A stretch of 14,042 nt of DNA from DAIOHQ01 sp036744635 (GTDB lineage: Bacteria; Planctomycetota; Phycisphaerae; Tepidisphaerales; Tepidisphaeraceae), in the NCBI GenBank assembly GCA_036744635.1, contig DAIOHQ010000118.1, forward strand, positions 1-14,042, in the 5' to 3' direction. Of the stretch, positions 7,319 through 14,042 are shown one piece after another. Numbering within the stretch: position 1 is the first letter of the stretch; every line of letters begins with the position of its first letter. Under the pieces are notes generated by a model, which was not told the DNA's origin, searched no databases, and saw only the letters and a list, made by a program, of their open reading frames with translations. Made by a program: the position numbers and the translations under genes.

Positions 7319-7795
7319 ATGTCGCGACGATTTGGCATTTTGCTAGGATTGATCGTCTTGGGCAATGCGGTGGTTCTACACGCGGCTGATGAGCTGGTTG
7401 GACGTCCTGGGCTAGCACTAAAGTTTGACGTAGACGGCAACCAGGCGAAACTAGTTGTGGCTTTCGATTACCTTCGAGAAGCACAAGACCGTCCGCGGTT
7501 CGAGGGCGTGAGACGCTACACCTACGATGTTGCTCTCGGCGAGACGCCGATCCGCGTGGGCTGGAAGGGGCAGAAGCTTCTGACGGTGTTGTTCGACGGT
7601 GTAAAATATGGTTATACCCCCGGTTCCGTTGACCGACAGGAGAATGGCACGGTCAGTATCACTCCGGCAGATGCCAAGGCGGGCACGTTTAGGATCAGGG
7701 GTGTTTATCACTATTCCGATCAGCTGTTCATCATTGATGCCGTCGTGCAGGCGGGAGATCCAGTACTCTTGTATGAGAAGGCAGCAGCCAAATGA
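7319..7795 (+). CDS. small exported protein of unknown function
   Basis: 158 residues. AGGAG at 7308-7312 is 6 bases before the ATG at 7319, which settles the start although the frame is open further upstream. The N-terminus MSRRFGILLGLIVLGNAVVLHAADE is a signal peptide, with probable cleavage after HAA at about residue 23. The mature protein looks beta-rich: alternating hydrophobic strands (LALKFDVDGNQAKLVVAFDY, YTYDVAL, KLLTVLFDGVKYGYTPG, GTFRIRGVYHYSDQLFIIDAVV) with no Cys and no recognisable catalytic motif. I do not recognise the family. It is separated from the ligase gene by 259 bp and from the next gene by 91 bp, and its codon choice looks less GC-biased than its neighbours, so it may be an independent, more recently acquired unit between two lipid-related operons. 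Confidence 0.65.
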   Translation: MSRRFGILLGLIVLGNAVVLHAADELVGRPGLALKFDVDGNQAKLVVAFDYLREAQDRPRFEGVRRYTYDVALGETPIRVGWKGQKLLTVLFDGVKYGYTPGSVDRQENGTVSITPADAKAGTFRIRGVYHYSDQLFIIDAVVQAGDPVLLYEKAAAK

Positions 7796-7886
7796 GGGCC
7801 GAGATGCATCGGTCCGCTCCGGCGTTACCCTCGCGATAACTGCAGGGCCGACAACTTAATCCGCGGCCGCTTGGTCACCTGCTCCC

Positions 7887-8621
7887 ATGTATCGCCAATA
7901 CCTACTCATCCTGCTCCTATTGGCAATCTCCGGATGCGCGGCACGGCTGCCGACTTATGAATGGGTGGATCATGACACGGCCATCAAGACGATCGTTGCC
8001 CGCGACAGCCAGATCAGGACGGTGACGGCGCAGGCCGAGCTTATTTTTGAGCGCCCTGACGGCAATTCCATTCGCCTCGATGGCGCGTTCGCAACCAGGC
8101 TTCCCGATTCCCTGCGCCTGCGGGCCTGGAAGCTGGGGACGGCCGTCTTTGACCTTACCCTGACCCCGCAGGGGTTGTGGATCATGGCCGGCGAGCAGGC
8201 CGGCAAACGCGATCCGCGGCTTAGTCAGAAGGTCAGCGCTGGCGAGCTTGCCAAGGTCTGGTCGCTGCTCAACGGCAACATCTTCAAAGACGCCGAGATC
8301 GTGGCATTCGACACCGCCGGCCCGCGTTTCACGATCAAGCAGGTGCTGGAAGATGACCGGGTGATTACCTGCGAAGTCGATCGCAAGACGCTCACGGCGC
8401 GGCGCTATCATCTTTTCGATCCGCAGGGGAAAGAGCGCTTCACGCTCGATCTCAACGACTACAGACGCCTCGCCAAGAACAGCACGCTGGTCTGGCCGAT
8501 GGAGATCATCGCCGCCGGCGAAGGCGGGAAATTCACCGCCGATTTTTTCGATCTTTCGATCAATGCCGAGCTGGCGCCCAACACGTTTACTCCCCCGCGC
8601 CGCGCGGAGAAGCAGCCATGA
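7887..8621 (+). CDS. LolB/LolA-fold-like lipoprotein partnering an MMPL exporter
   Basis: 244 residues with a clear lipoprotein signal: YRQYLLILLLLAISGC, lipidation at Cys17 in AISGC. The mature region begins with a helical part (HDTAIKTIVARDSQIRTVTAQAELIFERPDG), then a long series of strands (SIRLDGAFATRLPDSLRLRAWKLGTAVFDLTLTPQGLWIMA). This pattern, an amphipathic helix followed by a lipid-binding half-barrel, is what LolA/LolB and DUF4292-type lipoproteins show. The family assignment is by pattern, not a named motif. Its stop overlaps the exporter start by four bases (ATGA at 8618-8621), so the two are translationally coupled. The likely role is receiving a lipid or lipid-linked product from the MMPL pump and carrying it to or inserting it into the outer membrane. 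Confidence 0.72.
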   Translation: MYRQYLLILLLLAISGCAARLPTYEWVDHDTAIKTIVARDSQIRTVTAQAELIFERPDGNSIRLDGAFATRLPDSLRLRAWKLGTAVFDLTLTPQGLWIMAGEQAGKRDPRLSQKVSAGELAKVWSLLNGNIFKDAEIVAFDTAGPRFTIKQVLEDDRVITCEVDRKTLTARRYHLFDPQGKERFTLDLNDYRRLAKNSTLVWPMEIIAAGEGGKFTADFFDLSINAELAPNTFTPPRRAEKQP

Positions 8622-11254
8622 GCGCTGGCGGCGGGCGGCTTTTCCGTGGCCTGTTTGACATTCCCATCCACCGCCCGCTGCTGACGCTGATCTTCAGCAC
8701 ACTGCTGGCGGTCGCATCGTTCTTCGCGGTATCGCGCAGCAAATTTCACGCATCGCTGGAGTCGATGTTCTCCACCCAGGACCGGGCCGGGCAGTCGCTG
8801 GTGCGCGTGCTCAACGACTTTTCGGTCGCCAGCGACCTGCTCATCCTGGTCAATTCGCCCGCCGATCATTCCGGCCCGGATGCCGAGCGGCTCATCGCCT
8901 TCGCCGGGCGCTTGCAGGCGGCGGTACACGCATCTCCCGGCACCGCTGCGCTTGTCGATGGCATCGTCTATCGCGCTGATGACCAGACCCGGCAATTTTT
9001 CCAGAACGTCCTGGTTCCCAACGGCTTTTTTTATCTCGACGACAAGCAGGTGGAGCTCGTCCGCCAGCGGCTCACCAAGCAGGGGATGAAGCGGCAGATC
9101 GAGCAGGATGAGGAGATGCTGGCCACGCCCGGGCCGGCGGCGGGGGCGCTGGCGCAGGTGGTGCTGCAGGATCCGCTGCGCCTGCGCGAATTCGTGATTC
9201 AACGCATCGCCGCGCAGAAGCCGTTCGACACGTATAAAGGCTCCGATGCGTTCATTTCCGCGGATGGCCGGAGTTTGTTGATTCGCGTGCTTGGCCGCCA
9301 GCCGCCCAGCGAATTGGAGTTCGCCAAGCAGCTCACCAGCGCCATCGAAACCGCGGCTGAGTCGGCGAATTCTGATCATCTTGAAGTGAAACTCACCGGC
9401 GCCTACGCCATCGCCGCCGCCAGCGAACGGTCGATCCGGCACGATACCACCGCCAGCGTCGTCTCCTCGGTGATCCTGATGCAGATTCTTTTTTTGCTGG
9501 CCTACCGCAACCCCTTCCGCTTCGCCCTGGCGTTCGCGCCGGTGGCGATGGGCATCCTGATCGGATTCGGCGTGCATGCACTGTTCTCGCCGGAGTTGAC
9601 GCCGCTGACGGCGGTCATCGGCGCACTGCTGGCCGGCATGGGGATCGATTACACGATCCAGTATCTGTCGCTGTATGAAACCGAGCGCTCGGCCGGATTG
9701 CCTGCCGATCGCGCTGCCAGCGCCACGTTGGGGCGCACCGGCGGGGCGTTGACGGCGGCGTTCATTACCTCCACCATCGGCTTCCTCGCCATCGTCGGCT
9801 CGACGGTTCCGGCGCTGCGCGATTTCGCGGTGGTCGGCACGCTCGGGCTGGCCGGGGCATTCTTCGCCGCCATCACGATTTTGCCGGCGGTGCTGGTGTT
9901 GACCGACCGCAGGCGCACGGCACCATCGACAATGGCAGACAAGAATGTCTGCCCCACCGGAGACCAGGCAGACAGGAATGTCTGCCCCACCACAGTGCGG
10001 CTGCGCTTCACGCTGGAACCGCTGTTGGCGTTCGTGCTGGGGCGGGCGAAGCTGTTCGCAGCGCTGGTGATCGTGCTGTTTGTCATCGCCTGCGGCATCA
10101 CTCTTATGCCCGGCGAGATCATGCCGTTGGAGTCGGACCTCACCGTGATGCACCCGCGCCCGAATCCCGCAATCGATGCCCAGAATGAGCTGGCCCGCCG
10201 GCTGGGATTTTCCCCCGAGCCGCTGATCGTTTATCTCCACGCCGATTCGCCGGAGGCGCTGGTGTCACTGGCTCATCGAGTCAATGAACGGCTTTCCACT
10301 CCTTCAGCTCGTGCTGCCAGCGTCGAGCGCAGCGTCGGGCTGGCCACCCTGCTGCCTGATCCCGCCAGGACGCCAGAACGCCTGAAGCAGATGCAGTCCA
10401 TTGACGCGGAAGCGGTTGTCGCCAACTTTCAATCCATCATTGCCGACAGCATCTTTGACGAATCCGCCTATCAAAAATATGCCGAGTTCCTGCGGATTTT
10501 GCTGACGCGGAGGAAGCCACCGGACGCTCAGGACCTGATCCAGAATCCTGGGATTGCCAAACTGTTCCTGCCTCGAAGTGCATTCGCTCCCGCCGCGCCT
10601 CCGCCGACCGAAGCGATGACCCTGGTGTTCGTCGACAACGCGATGAACCAGCGGGCGGAGCGCAGCCGTGTTATCAATGGTGTGCGCGGGCTGCTGGCCG
10701 ATCTCCCCGGCGCCACGCTGACCGGCCTGAGTGTGGTCGGCGCGGATGCCGAAATCGCTGTCCGCCGCGACCTCCCCAAGCTGTTTTTCATCGCCGTGGC
10801 GTTGGTGGCGCTGTATCTGCTGTTTCACTTTCGCAACCTCAGCGATGCCCTGCTCACGCTGATTCCCACGATCTTTTCGCTGCTCTGCCGGTTGGCGCTG
10901 GCGCGGCTGATCGACCAGAAGCTGAACATGGCCAACCTTCTGTCGATCCCCCTGCTGATCGGCATCGACATTGACTATGGGATTTTCCTGGTCAGCCTGG
11001 CGCGGGTACACCGCCTGCAGCGCGACAGCGCTGCCACCCTGCTTACCCGCCTGGCCTCCAGTTCCCACGCCATTTTGATGTGCGCCATCGCCACGTTCCT
11101 TGGCTTTGGCTCGCTTTATTTCACCAGCGTCCCGGCCATTCGATCGCTGGGGCTGACCGTGGCGGTGGGTATCGTCGCCTGTGTGTTCGCGGCGTTCTTT
11201 TTGCTGGCGCCGCTGCTGCTGCTGAGGCAGGGAAAATTGAAACGTGAAACGTGA
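8618..11254 (+). CDS. MMPL/RND family lipid exporter, HpnN-like
   Basis: 878 residues in the duplicated layout of RND lipid transporters: TM1 (about 20-38), a large extracytoplasmic domain (40-275), TM2-6 (276-430), a cytoplasmic linker (430-465), TM7 (about 478-496), a second external domain (500-718) and TM8-12 (719-870). Each half has the acidic TM4 motif: GMGIDYTIQY (340-349, Asp344) and GIDIDYGIFL (782-791, Asp784 and Asp786), expected to carry the proton relay. Length and layout agree with HpnN, the hopanoid exporter, and with MMPL pumps of aryl polyene clusters; the cargo here is unknown. It starts at an ATG overlapping the lipoprotein stop. Oddity: the linker contains two copies of a dispersed palindromic repeat (residues 439-458). 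The last codons form one arm of an inverted repeat with the downstream DNA. Confidence 0.88.
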   Translation: MSAGGGRLFRGLFDIPIHRPLLTLIFSTLLAVASFFAVSRSKFHASLESMFSTQDRAGQSLVRVLNDFSVASDLLILVNSPADHSGPDAERLIAFAGRLQAAVHASPGTAALVDGIVYRADDQTRQFFQNVLVPNGFFYLDDKQVELVRQRLTKQGMKRQIEQDEEMLATPGPAAGALAQVVLQDPLRLREFVIQRIAAQKPFDTYKGSDAFISADGRSLLIRVLGRQPPSELEFAKQLTSAIETAAESANSDHLEVKLTGAYAIAAASERSIRHDTTASVVSSVILMQILFLLAYRNPFRFALAFAPVAMGILIGFGVHALFSPELTPLTAVIGALLAGMGIDYTIQYLSLYETERSAGLPADRAASATLGRTGGALTAAFITSTIGFLAIVGSTVPALRDFAVVGTLGLAGAFFAAITILPAVLVLTDRRRTAPSTMADKNVCPTGDQADRNVCPTTVRLRFTLEPLLAFVLGRAKLFAALVIVLFVIACGITLMPGEIMPLESDLTVMHPRPNPAIDAQNELARRLGFSPEPLIVYLHADSPEALVSLAHRVNERLSTPSARAASVERSVGLATLLPDPARTPERLKQMQSIDAEAVVANFQSIIADSIFDESAYQKYAEFLRILLTRRKPPDAQDLIQNPGIAKLFLPRSAFAPAAPPPTEAMTLVFVDNAMNQRAERSRVINGVRGLLADLPGATLTGLSVVGADAEIAVRRDLPKLFFIAVALVALYLLFHFRNLSDALLTLIPTIFSLLCRLALARLIDQKLNMANLLSIPLLIGIDIDYGIFLVSLARVHRLQRDSAATLLTRLASSSHAILMCAIATFLGFGSLYFTSVPAIRSLGLTVAVGIVACVFAAFFLLAPLLLLRQGKLKRET
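9934..9991. repeat. paired REP-like palindromic repeat inside the MMPL exporter gene
   Basis: Two 25-bp direct copies at 9934-9958 and 9967-9991 differ at one base and start 33 bp (11 codons) apart. Each contains a perfect dyad GGCAGACA-N4-TGTCTGCC (9934-9953 and 9967-9986) followed by CCACC. On the plus strand they are translated as ADKNVCPT and ADRNVCPT in the cytoplasmic linker of the exporter; on the minus strand they read GGADILVC and GADIPVC, which I recognise as peptide fragments recurring in planctomycete genome annotations. The length keeps the exporter frame open. Confidence 0.85.
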
Positions 11255-11295
11255 AGAGGGCGGCGCACCGGCGCCTCTTCACGTTTCACGTTTCA
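11238..11295. terminator. 22-bp inverted repeat at the end of the exporter gene
   Basis: Arms 11238-11259 and 11274-11295 are perfect reverse complements over 22 bp, with a 14-base GC-rich interior. Each arm contains the internal duplication AAACGTGAAACGTGAA. The left arm covers the last five codons and the stop of the MMPL gene. After the right arm there is no T-run on the plus strand; on the minus strand the stem is followed by ATTTTCC. It can serve as a transcription end structure for one or both convergent genes, but it also looks like a dispersed word repeat. Confidence 0.65.
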
Positions 11296-11314
11296 TGCTT
11301 CCCCTCAATGGCAA

Positions 11315-11350
11315 GCGGCCGGGCGCTCGATCCTTCGAGTGCCCGGCCGC
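11315..11350. terminator. strong GC-rich hairpin between convergent genes
   Basis: GCGGCCGGGC (11315-11324) pairs with GCCCGGCCGC (11341-11350); the stem continues through one G-T pair and CTCGA/TCGAG to a TCCT loop (11331-11334), making 16 pairs. It lies 25 bp beyond the stop of the minus-strand corrinoid-fold gene and 60 bp beyond the exporter stop. It lacks a good T-run (TTGCC on the minus side), so it probably acts as a bidirectional end structure. Confidence 0.65.
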
Positions 11351-11375
11351 GGCTTCCATGACTGTGGAATGAAAC

Positions 11376-12188
11376 TTATGCGGCGATGACCGAGGCGTCG
11401 TCAAAGTCACCAATCTCGGGGGCTTCTTCGGCATCCACCGACTGCATCACCGGCGTGACGCGCTCGACCTTGCGGGCGGCGGCTTTGCGACTGCGGCGGC
11501 TGCGCCCGACCGTCTGCTGGTCCACGGTCGCCTTGCGGGTTGGGTTTTCATTGGCCACCTGCACGGCCGTCGAGGCGTCCGGTGCATAGAGATCCGCCCC
11601 GATCTCCTCGGCCAGCCCCTCGGCGCGCTTGTAGATCCCGCCGCAGCACATCACCTGCATCTGCGGGCAACTGTTGACCTCGCGGAGATAGTCGATCAGC
11701 TTGCGGACCGCGGGGACGCCGGCCGGCAGCGTGCCGAACATCACCAGCAGGTCCGGCCGCAGATCGCCGATCAGCTTCAATACTTCATCTTCGGGCACCC
11801 CACCGCCGGCAAAGCGGACGGTATACCCATCGGCCTCAAACAAATCGGCGCAGATCTGGCCACCCAGTTCTTCCGGCTCGGCGTTGCCGCAGAAAATCAA
11901 CACGTTCTTGCCGTTCGACGGTTTGGCCGACAGCTTGGCGGTAAGCTGGTCGGTGATGGTTCGGTTCAAACGGGTGGCGAGGTTAAGGCTGGAGATGCTG
12001 ATGCGATCTTCACGGTGGAGCGACTGCAGCAGTTCCATGGTCGGCCAGACCAGTTCATTGAGCAGGTCGCGGACTTCGGTGCCGCCGGCGATGGCGGATT
12101 CGATCAGCTTGCGGCAGGCGATGCGGTCGCCGGCGATGAGCGGTTCGAGGTAGTTCTTGATCAGGTGTGCGGGGGTGACAGTGTTCAT
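11376..12188 (-). CDS. corrinoid (B12)-binding-fold protein lacking the usual cobalamin ligand
   Basis: 270 residues from the ATG at 12188, supported by AAAGG six bases upstream; the frame is open 36 codons further but without signals. Residues 1-85 are helical and resemble the B12-binding cap domain of CarH/LitR-type regulators and methionine synthase (LVWPTMELLQSLHREDRISISSLNLATR). Residues 95-212 are the Rossmann-like B12-binding domain: NVLIFCGNAEPEELGGQICADLFEADGYTV, then VPEDEVLKLI, PDLLVMFGTLP and a final GADLYAPDASTAVQ. The segment where the family has DxHxxG or GEQHELG reads AEPEELG, so the lower-ligand His is Glu106. A basic tail (RSRRSRKAAARK, 229-240) and an acidic end follow. No MerR-type DNA-binding domain is present. 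It may be a ligand-free signalling relative of corrinoid sensors. Hairpins follow its stop and a perfect dyad lies upstream of its start. Confidence 0.75.
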   Translation of the reverse strand: MNTVTPAHLIKNYLEPLIAGDRIACRKLIESAIAGGTEVRDLLNELVWPTMELLQSLHREDRISISSLNLATRLNRTITDQLTAKLSAKPSNGKNVLIFCGNAEPEELGGQICADLFEADGYTVRFAGGGVPEDEVLKLIGDLRPDLLVMFGTLPAGVPAVRKLIDYLREVNSCPQMQVMCCGGIYKRAEGLAEEIGADLYAPDASTAVQVANENPTRKATVDQQTVGRSRRSRKAAARKVERVTPVMQSVDAEEAPEIGDFDDASVIAA

Positions 12189-12272
12189 GGATGCCTTTCG
12201 GACGTGGCCGAGTTCCTCTGCGGCGTCTGTCCAGGTTAACATTGGGAGGCATCCGTGCCGCCGATTTTTGCC

Positions 12273-12301
12273 GTCATATGTTAAACTGGATAACATATGA
12301 C
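12273..12301. promoter_or_regulatory. perfect 11-bp dyad, candidate operator
   Basis: GTCATATGTTA (12273-12283) and TAACATATGAC (12291-12301) are exact inverted copies around a 7-base spacer. The dyad is 85-113 bp upstream of the corrinoid-fold gene start. A further TAACAT half-site lies at 12237-12242. Size and symmetry fit a dimeric regulator's binding site; the regulator is unknown. Confidence 0.6.
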
Positions 12302-12406
12302 AGTTGTTCTATCGGCAGCTCATTCTTTTTACTTTACCCATATTAACGCGCAGGATGTGCATGTTTAGAGATAAACACCTGATAATACAGTGATTATGTA
12401 TATTAC

Positions 12407-13696
12407 CTATTTTAACTCTAAGATTACGGTAGGCCAGTCCTCCGCCGACTGCGCGCCTCTCTCCCCGACAATTGAGCAGCCCGGAGTAGCGTAGGCCTCT
12501 TCAGCCAGTGCCCGCATCGGCGAACGGATTGGCAGGGGCCGGTAGTCGGGCCGCCCTGTCGATACCTCCCGCCGGAGAAATGCCAGCCGCATACGCTCGG
12601 GCAGTTCATAGACATAACGGATTGGCTTGCCGGAATCGTCACACACCAGCGACAGCTTCAGAGACTCCGCCTGGGCGCGCGAAAAAAGCATTGGCCAGGT
12701 CGGTTGGACGACTGGCAGGCCACCGGCGACTTTGTCGGGCGAGGTTTGATAGGACCAATGATCGAGTTGCGTCATTCCGGGGTGTTGAACTAATACCGCC
12801 CCGCCGCTTTGCATCACCGGGGCGTGGCCGTTGCGCCAAAGCAGAGTCCTTCCCACCGCGAGGGCACAGAGCACCGCCAGAGCGACGGCGGCAAATCGGC
12901 TGCGCCATAGCGACAGCAGCAGGGCAAGAATCGAAAACGCGACCGCGCCAAATATGATGTGCAGGCGAAAGGCGGCCGGCCAACTGGGAACCCAGGAATA
13001 AGTGGGCAGATACGGATCCTCATTGAACTCGGCCGACAGCGGGCCGGCGAGATTGGGAGCAAGGATCCAATATCCTTCGCGCTGCTGCGTCCAAGGCCAG
13101 TTTTGGTCCGGGCGGGCATCCGTGCGCACGATGAGGGTGGTGTTGTTGGCCAGAAATTCCGCGAGCCGCGGCCTGATGGTCTGGAAACCGGCGGCGTCGA
13201 GCACCAGCGCATCGAGAATCTGCCACGCCTGCGGAGAACCGGCGAGAACATCGGCGACGTCCACGGTCACGATCACGGGCGATTGCTCGGGAAAAAGCGA
13301 GGTCGCCAGGGCGTTGTCGGCCGGGGAGGTGAAGGCAATGAGGCGCTGGTCATCTGCCAGAATGCGCCAGGGAAATTCGCTGTTGCCGCTGCGGCCCTTG
13401 AGCGACCAGCGGGCGCGCTCGGCGCGGGTGAGCAGCAGGAGTGGGATGGTGATGTCGCTGCCGGCGGGCGGAGAGATGGTTGTCGACGTCAGGCCGTCGG
13501 CGGTGAGGGAAATCACCTGGCCGCGCCCAACATCTTCTCCGCTGGCGCGGAGCAGCACCGGGGTAAATTTGCCGATGCGAGCATATCCCGCAACCGCAGA
13601 GGAAAGGCGAATGTCGGCGCCGGCCGGTGACGCCAGGAGGGTGAGAAACAGCGCCACCCACCTATAGCAAGAAGATGCCAGACTGCGCTGCATCAT
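12407..13696 (-). CDS. exported membrane protein of unknown function, two central TM helices
   Basis: 429 residues. An N-terminal signal peptide (about 11-27, YRWVALFLTLLASPAGA) leads into an external domain (28-240) that starts with beta-like segments (IRLSSAVAGYARIGKFTPVLLRASG) and continues with an alpha/beta stretch (ILDALVLDAAGFQTIRPRLAEFLANNTTLIVRTDA, 160-194) suggestive of a class I amidotransferase-like or flavodoxin-like fold without visible catalytic residues. Two helices follow (about 244-263 and 267-286), then a second external part of about 140 residues. This layout recalls BatA/von Willebrand-neighbour proteins common in Planctomycetota, but I cannot name a family. The start ATG overlaps the stop of the upstream small membrane protein gene by four bases (ATGA), so the pair is co-translated; a second ATG follows immediately. 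Confidence 0.7.
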   Translation of the reverse strand: MMQRSLASSCYRWVALFLTLLASPAGADIRLSSAVAGYARIGKFTPVLLRASGEDVGRGQVISLTADGLTSTTISPPAGSDITIPLLLLTRAERARWSLKGRSGNSEFPWRILADDQRLIAFTSPADNALATSLFPEQSPVIVTVDVADVLAGSPQAWQILDALVLDAAGFQTIRPRLAEFLANNTTLIVRTDARPDQNWPWTQQREGYWILAPNLAGPLSAEFNEDPYLPTYSWVPSWPAAFRLHIIFGAVAFSILALLLSLWRSRFAAVALAVLCALAVGRTLLWRNGHAPVMQSGGAVLVQHPGMTQLDHWSYQTSPDKVAGGLPVVQPTWPMLFSRAQAESLKLSLVCDDSGKPIRYVYELPERMRLAFLRREVSTGRPDYRPLPIRSPMRALAEEAYATPGCSIVGERGAQSAEDWPTVILELK

Positions 13697-13959
13697 AGAG
13701 GCCGCTCTGGGTTCTTATTAGTTGTTGCCGGGCGCTGGTTGCGCGAACGGGTGAGAAGATCGAACATGGCCTGAAGCAGCAGGCTGATTCCCGCGCAGGC
13801 CAGGAGCAGCCCGAGGGCGACAAAATATTTGTTGAGATTCCAGCGCGGAAAGAGCAACGGCGCGCAGATGAGCATTCCCGCCAGCAGGAGAAGCAGCAGG
13901 ATCATCAGCGCCGGGCGGCGGCGCGGAGGAGTAGGATCGGCGGCGGGCATGGTAATCAT
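13693..13959 (-). CDS. small two-helix membrane protein
   Basis: 88 residues from the ATG at 13959 (MITMPAADPTPPRRRPALM). A proline- and arginine-rich N-terminus precedes two hydrophobic helices (about residues 17-36, PALMILLLLLLAGMLICAPLL, and 46-66, YFVALGLLLACAGISLLLQAM), then a polar tail RSRNQRPATTNKNPERPL. Both ends are therefore probably cytoplasmic. The start is uncertain: a GTG at 14004 would add 15 residues, and neither has a good ribosome site at normal distance (AAGGAAG lies about 20 bases before 13959). Its stop overlaps the start of the 429-residue membrane protein gene, so the two likely act together; no family is recognised. Confidence 0.55.
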   Translation of the reverse strand: MITMPAADPTPPRRRPALMILLLLLLAGMLICAPLLFPRWNLNKYFVALGLLLACAGISLLLQAMFDLLTRSRNQRPATTNKNPERPL

Positions 13960-14042
13960 TGTACAAGGAAAATAGCGATCTTCCTTATGTAGGGTCCGCT
14001 TCACACGATTGCGCGCCAGGGTGTTTCAAATTCGCGCTATCT

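Noticed and set aside
9934..9991. Possible CRISPR-like repeat pair
   Set aside because: Only two copies with an 8-bp gap, inside a coding sequence; no array and no cas genes.
8459..10240. 593-codon minus-strand open frame containing GADIPVC and GGADILVC peptides
   Set aside because: Shadow of the MMPL gene; the peptides come from the palindromic DNA repeat read backwards, not from a real protein.
12959..13667. Two overlapping plus-strand frames of about 220 codons
   Set aside because: Both are antisense to the clear minus-strand membrane protein gene, which has a signal peptide, helices and a coupled upstream partner.

Overview
The window is a GC-rich (clearly above 60% by eye) bacterial chromosomal segment. 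I think it comes from the Planctomycetota, possibly a Phycisphaerae-type lineage. The support is indirect. Intergenic gaps carry short word-like dispersed repeats (ATCTGTG, CAATTTG/TTTCAATTT, ACAAAGGACTAATGAC, CGCCGTTTCG, CACGTTTC), and there is a double copy of a GGCAGACA-N4-TGTCTGCC palindrome; from general knowledge I associate such families with planctomycete genomes. Many genes also encode envelope proteins without close, easily named relatives. No rRNA, tRNA, CRISPR array, transposase or phage gene is visible.

Layout. The left edge (1-86, minus) holds the 5' end of an exported or membrane protein gene that runs off the window. A repeat-filled 392-bp gap follows. Next is a minus-strand gene for a UvrC-like protein made only of the N-terminal half of UvrC (479-1642). 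It diverges from a solitary nuoA (1748-2179), the NADH dehydrogenase subunit A gene, which has no nuoB beside it.

From 2304 to 11254 everything is on the plus strand and concerns the cell envelope. First come three tightly coupled genes: a GT-C type membrane glycosyltransferase, a lipase-like lipoprotein, and an AMP-forming acyl/aryl ligase. Then comes a small exported protein of unknown function. Last is a coupled pair: an outer-membrane-type lipoprotein resembling LolB/LolA-fold carriers, and an 878-residue MMPL/RND exporter of HpnN-like architecture. Ligase, lipoprotein carrier and MMPL exporter together suggest a lipid or glycolipid that is activated, glycosylated and moved across the envelope. 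This combination recalls aryl polyene and hopanoid export loci, but no ketosynthase, ACP or hopanoid gene is present, so it remains a hypothesis.

The MMPL gene ends in a 22-bp inverted repeat followed by a second strong hairpin. From there to the right edge all genes are on the minus strand: a corrinoid-binding-fold protein that appears to have lost its cobalamin-ligating histidine (11376-12188), with a perfect 11-bp dyad upstream; then an overlapping pair of membrane proteins of unknown function (12407-13696 and 13693-13959).
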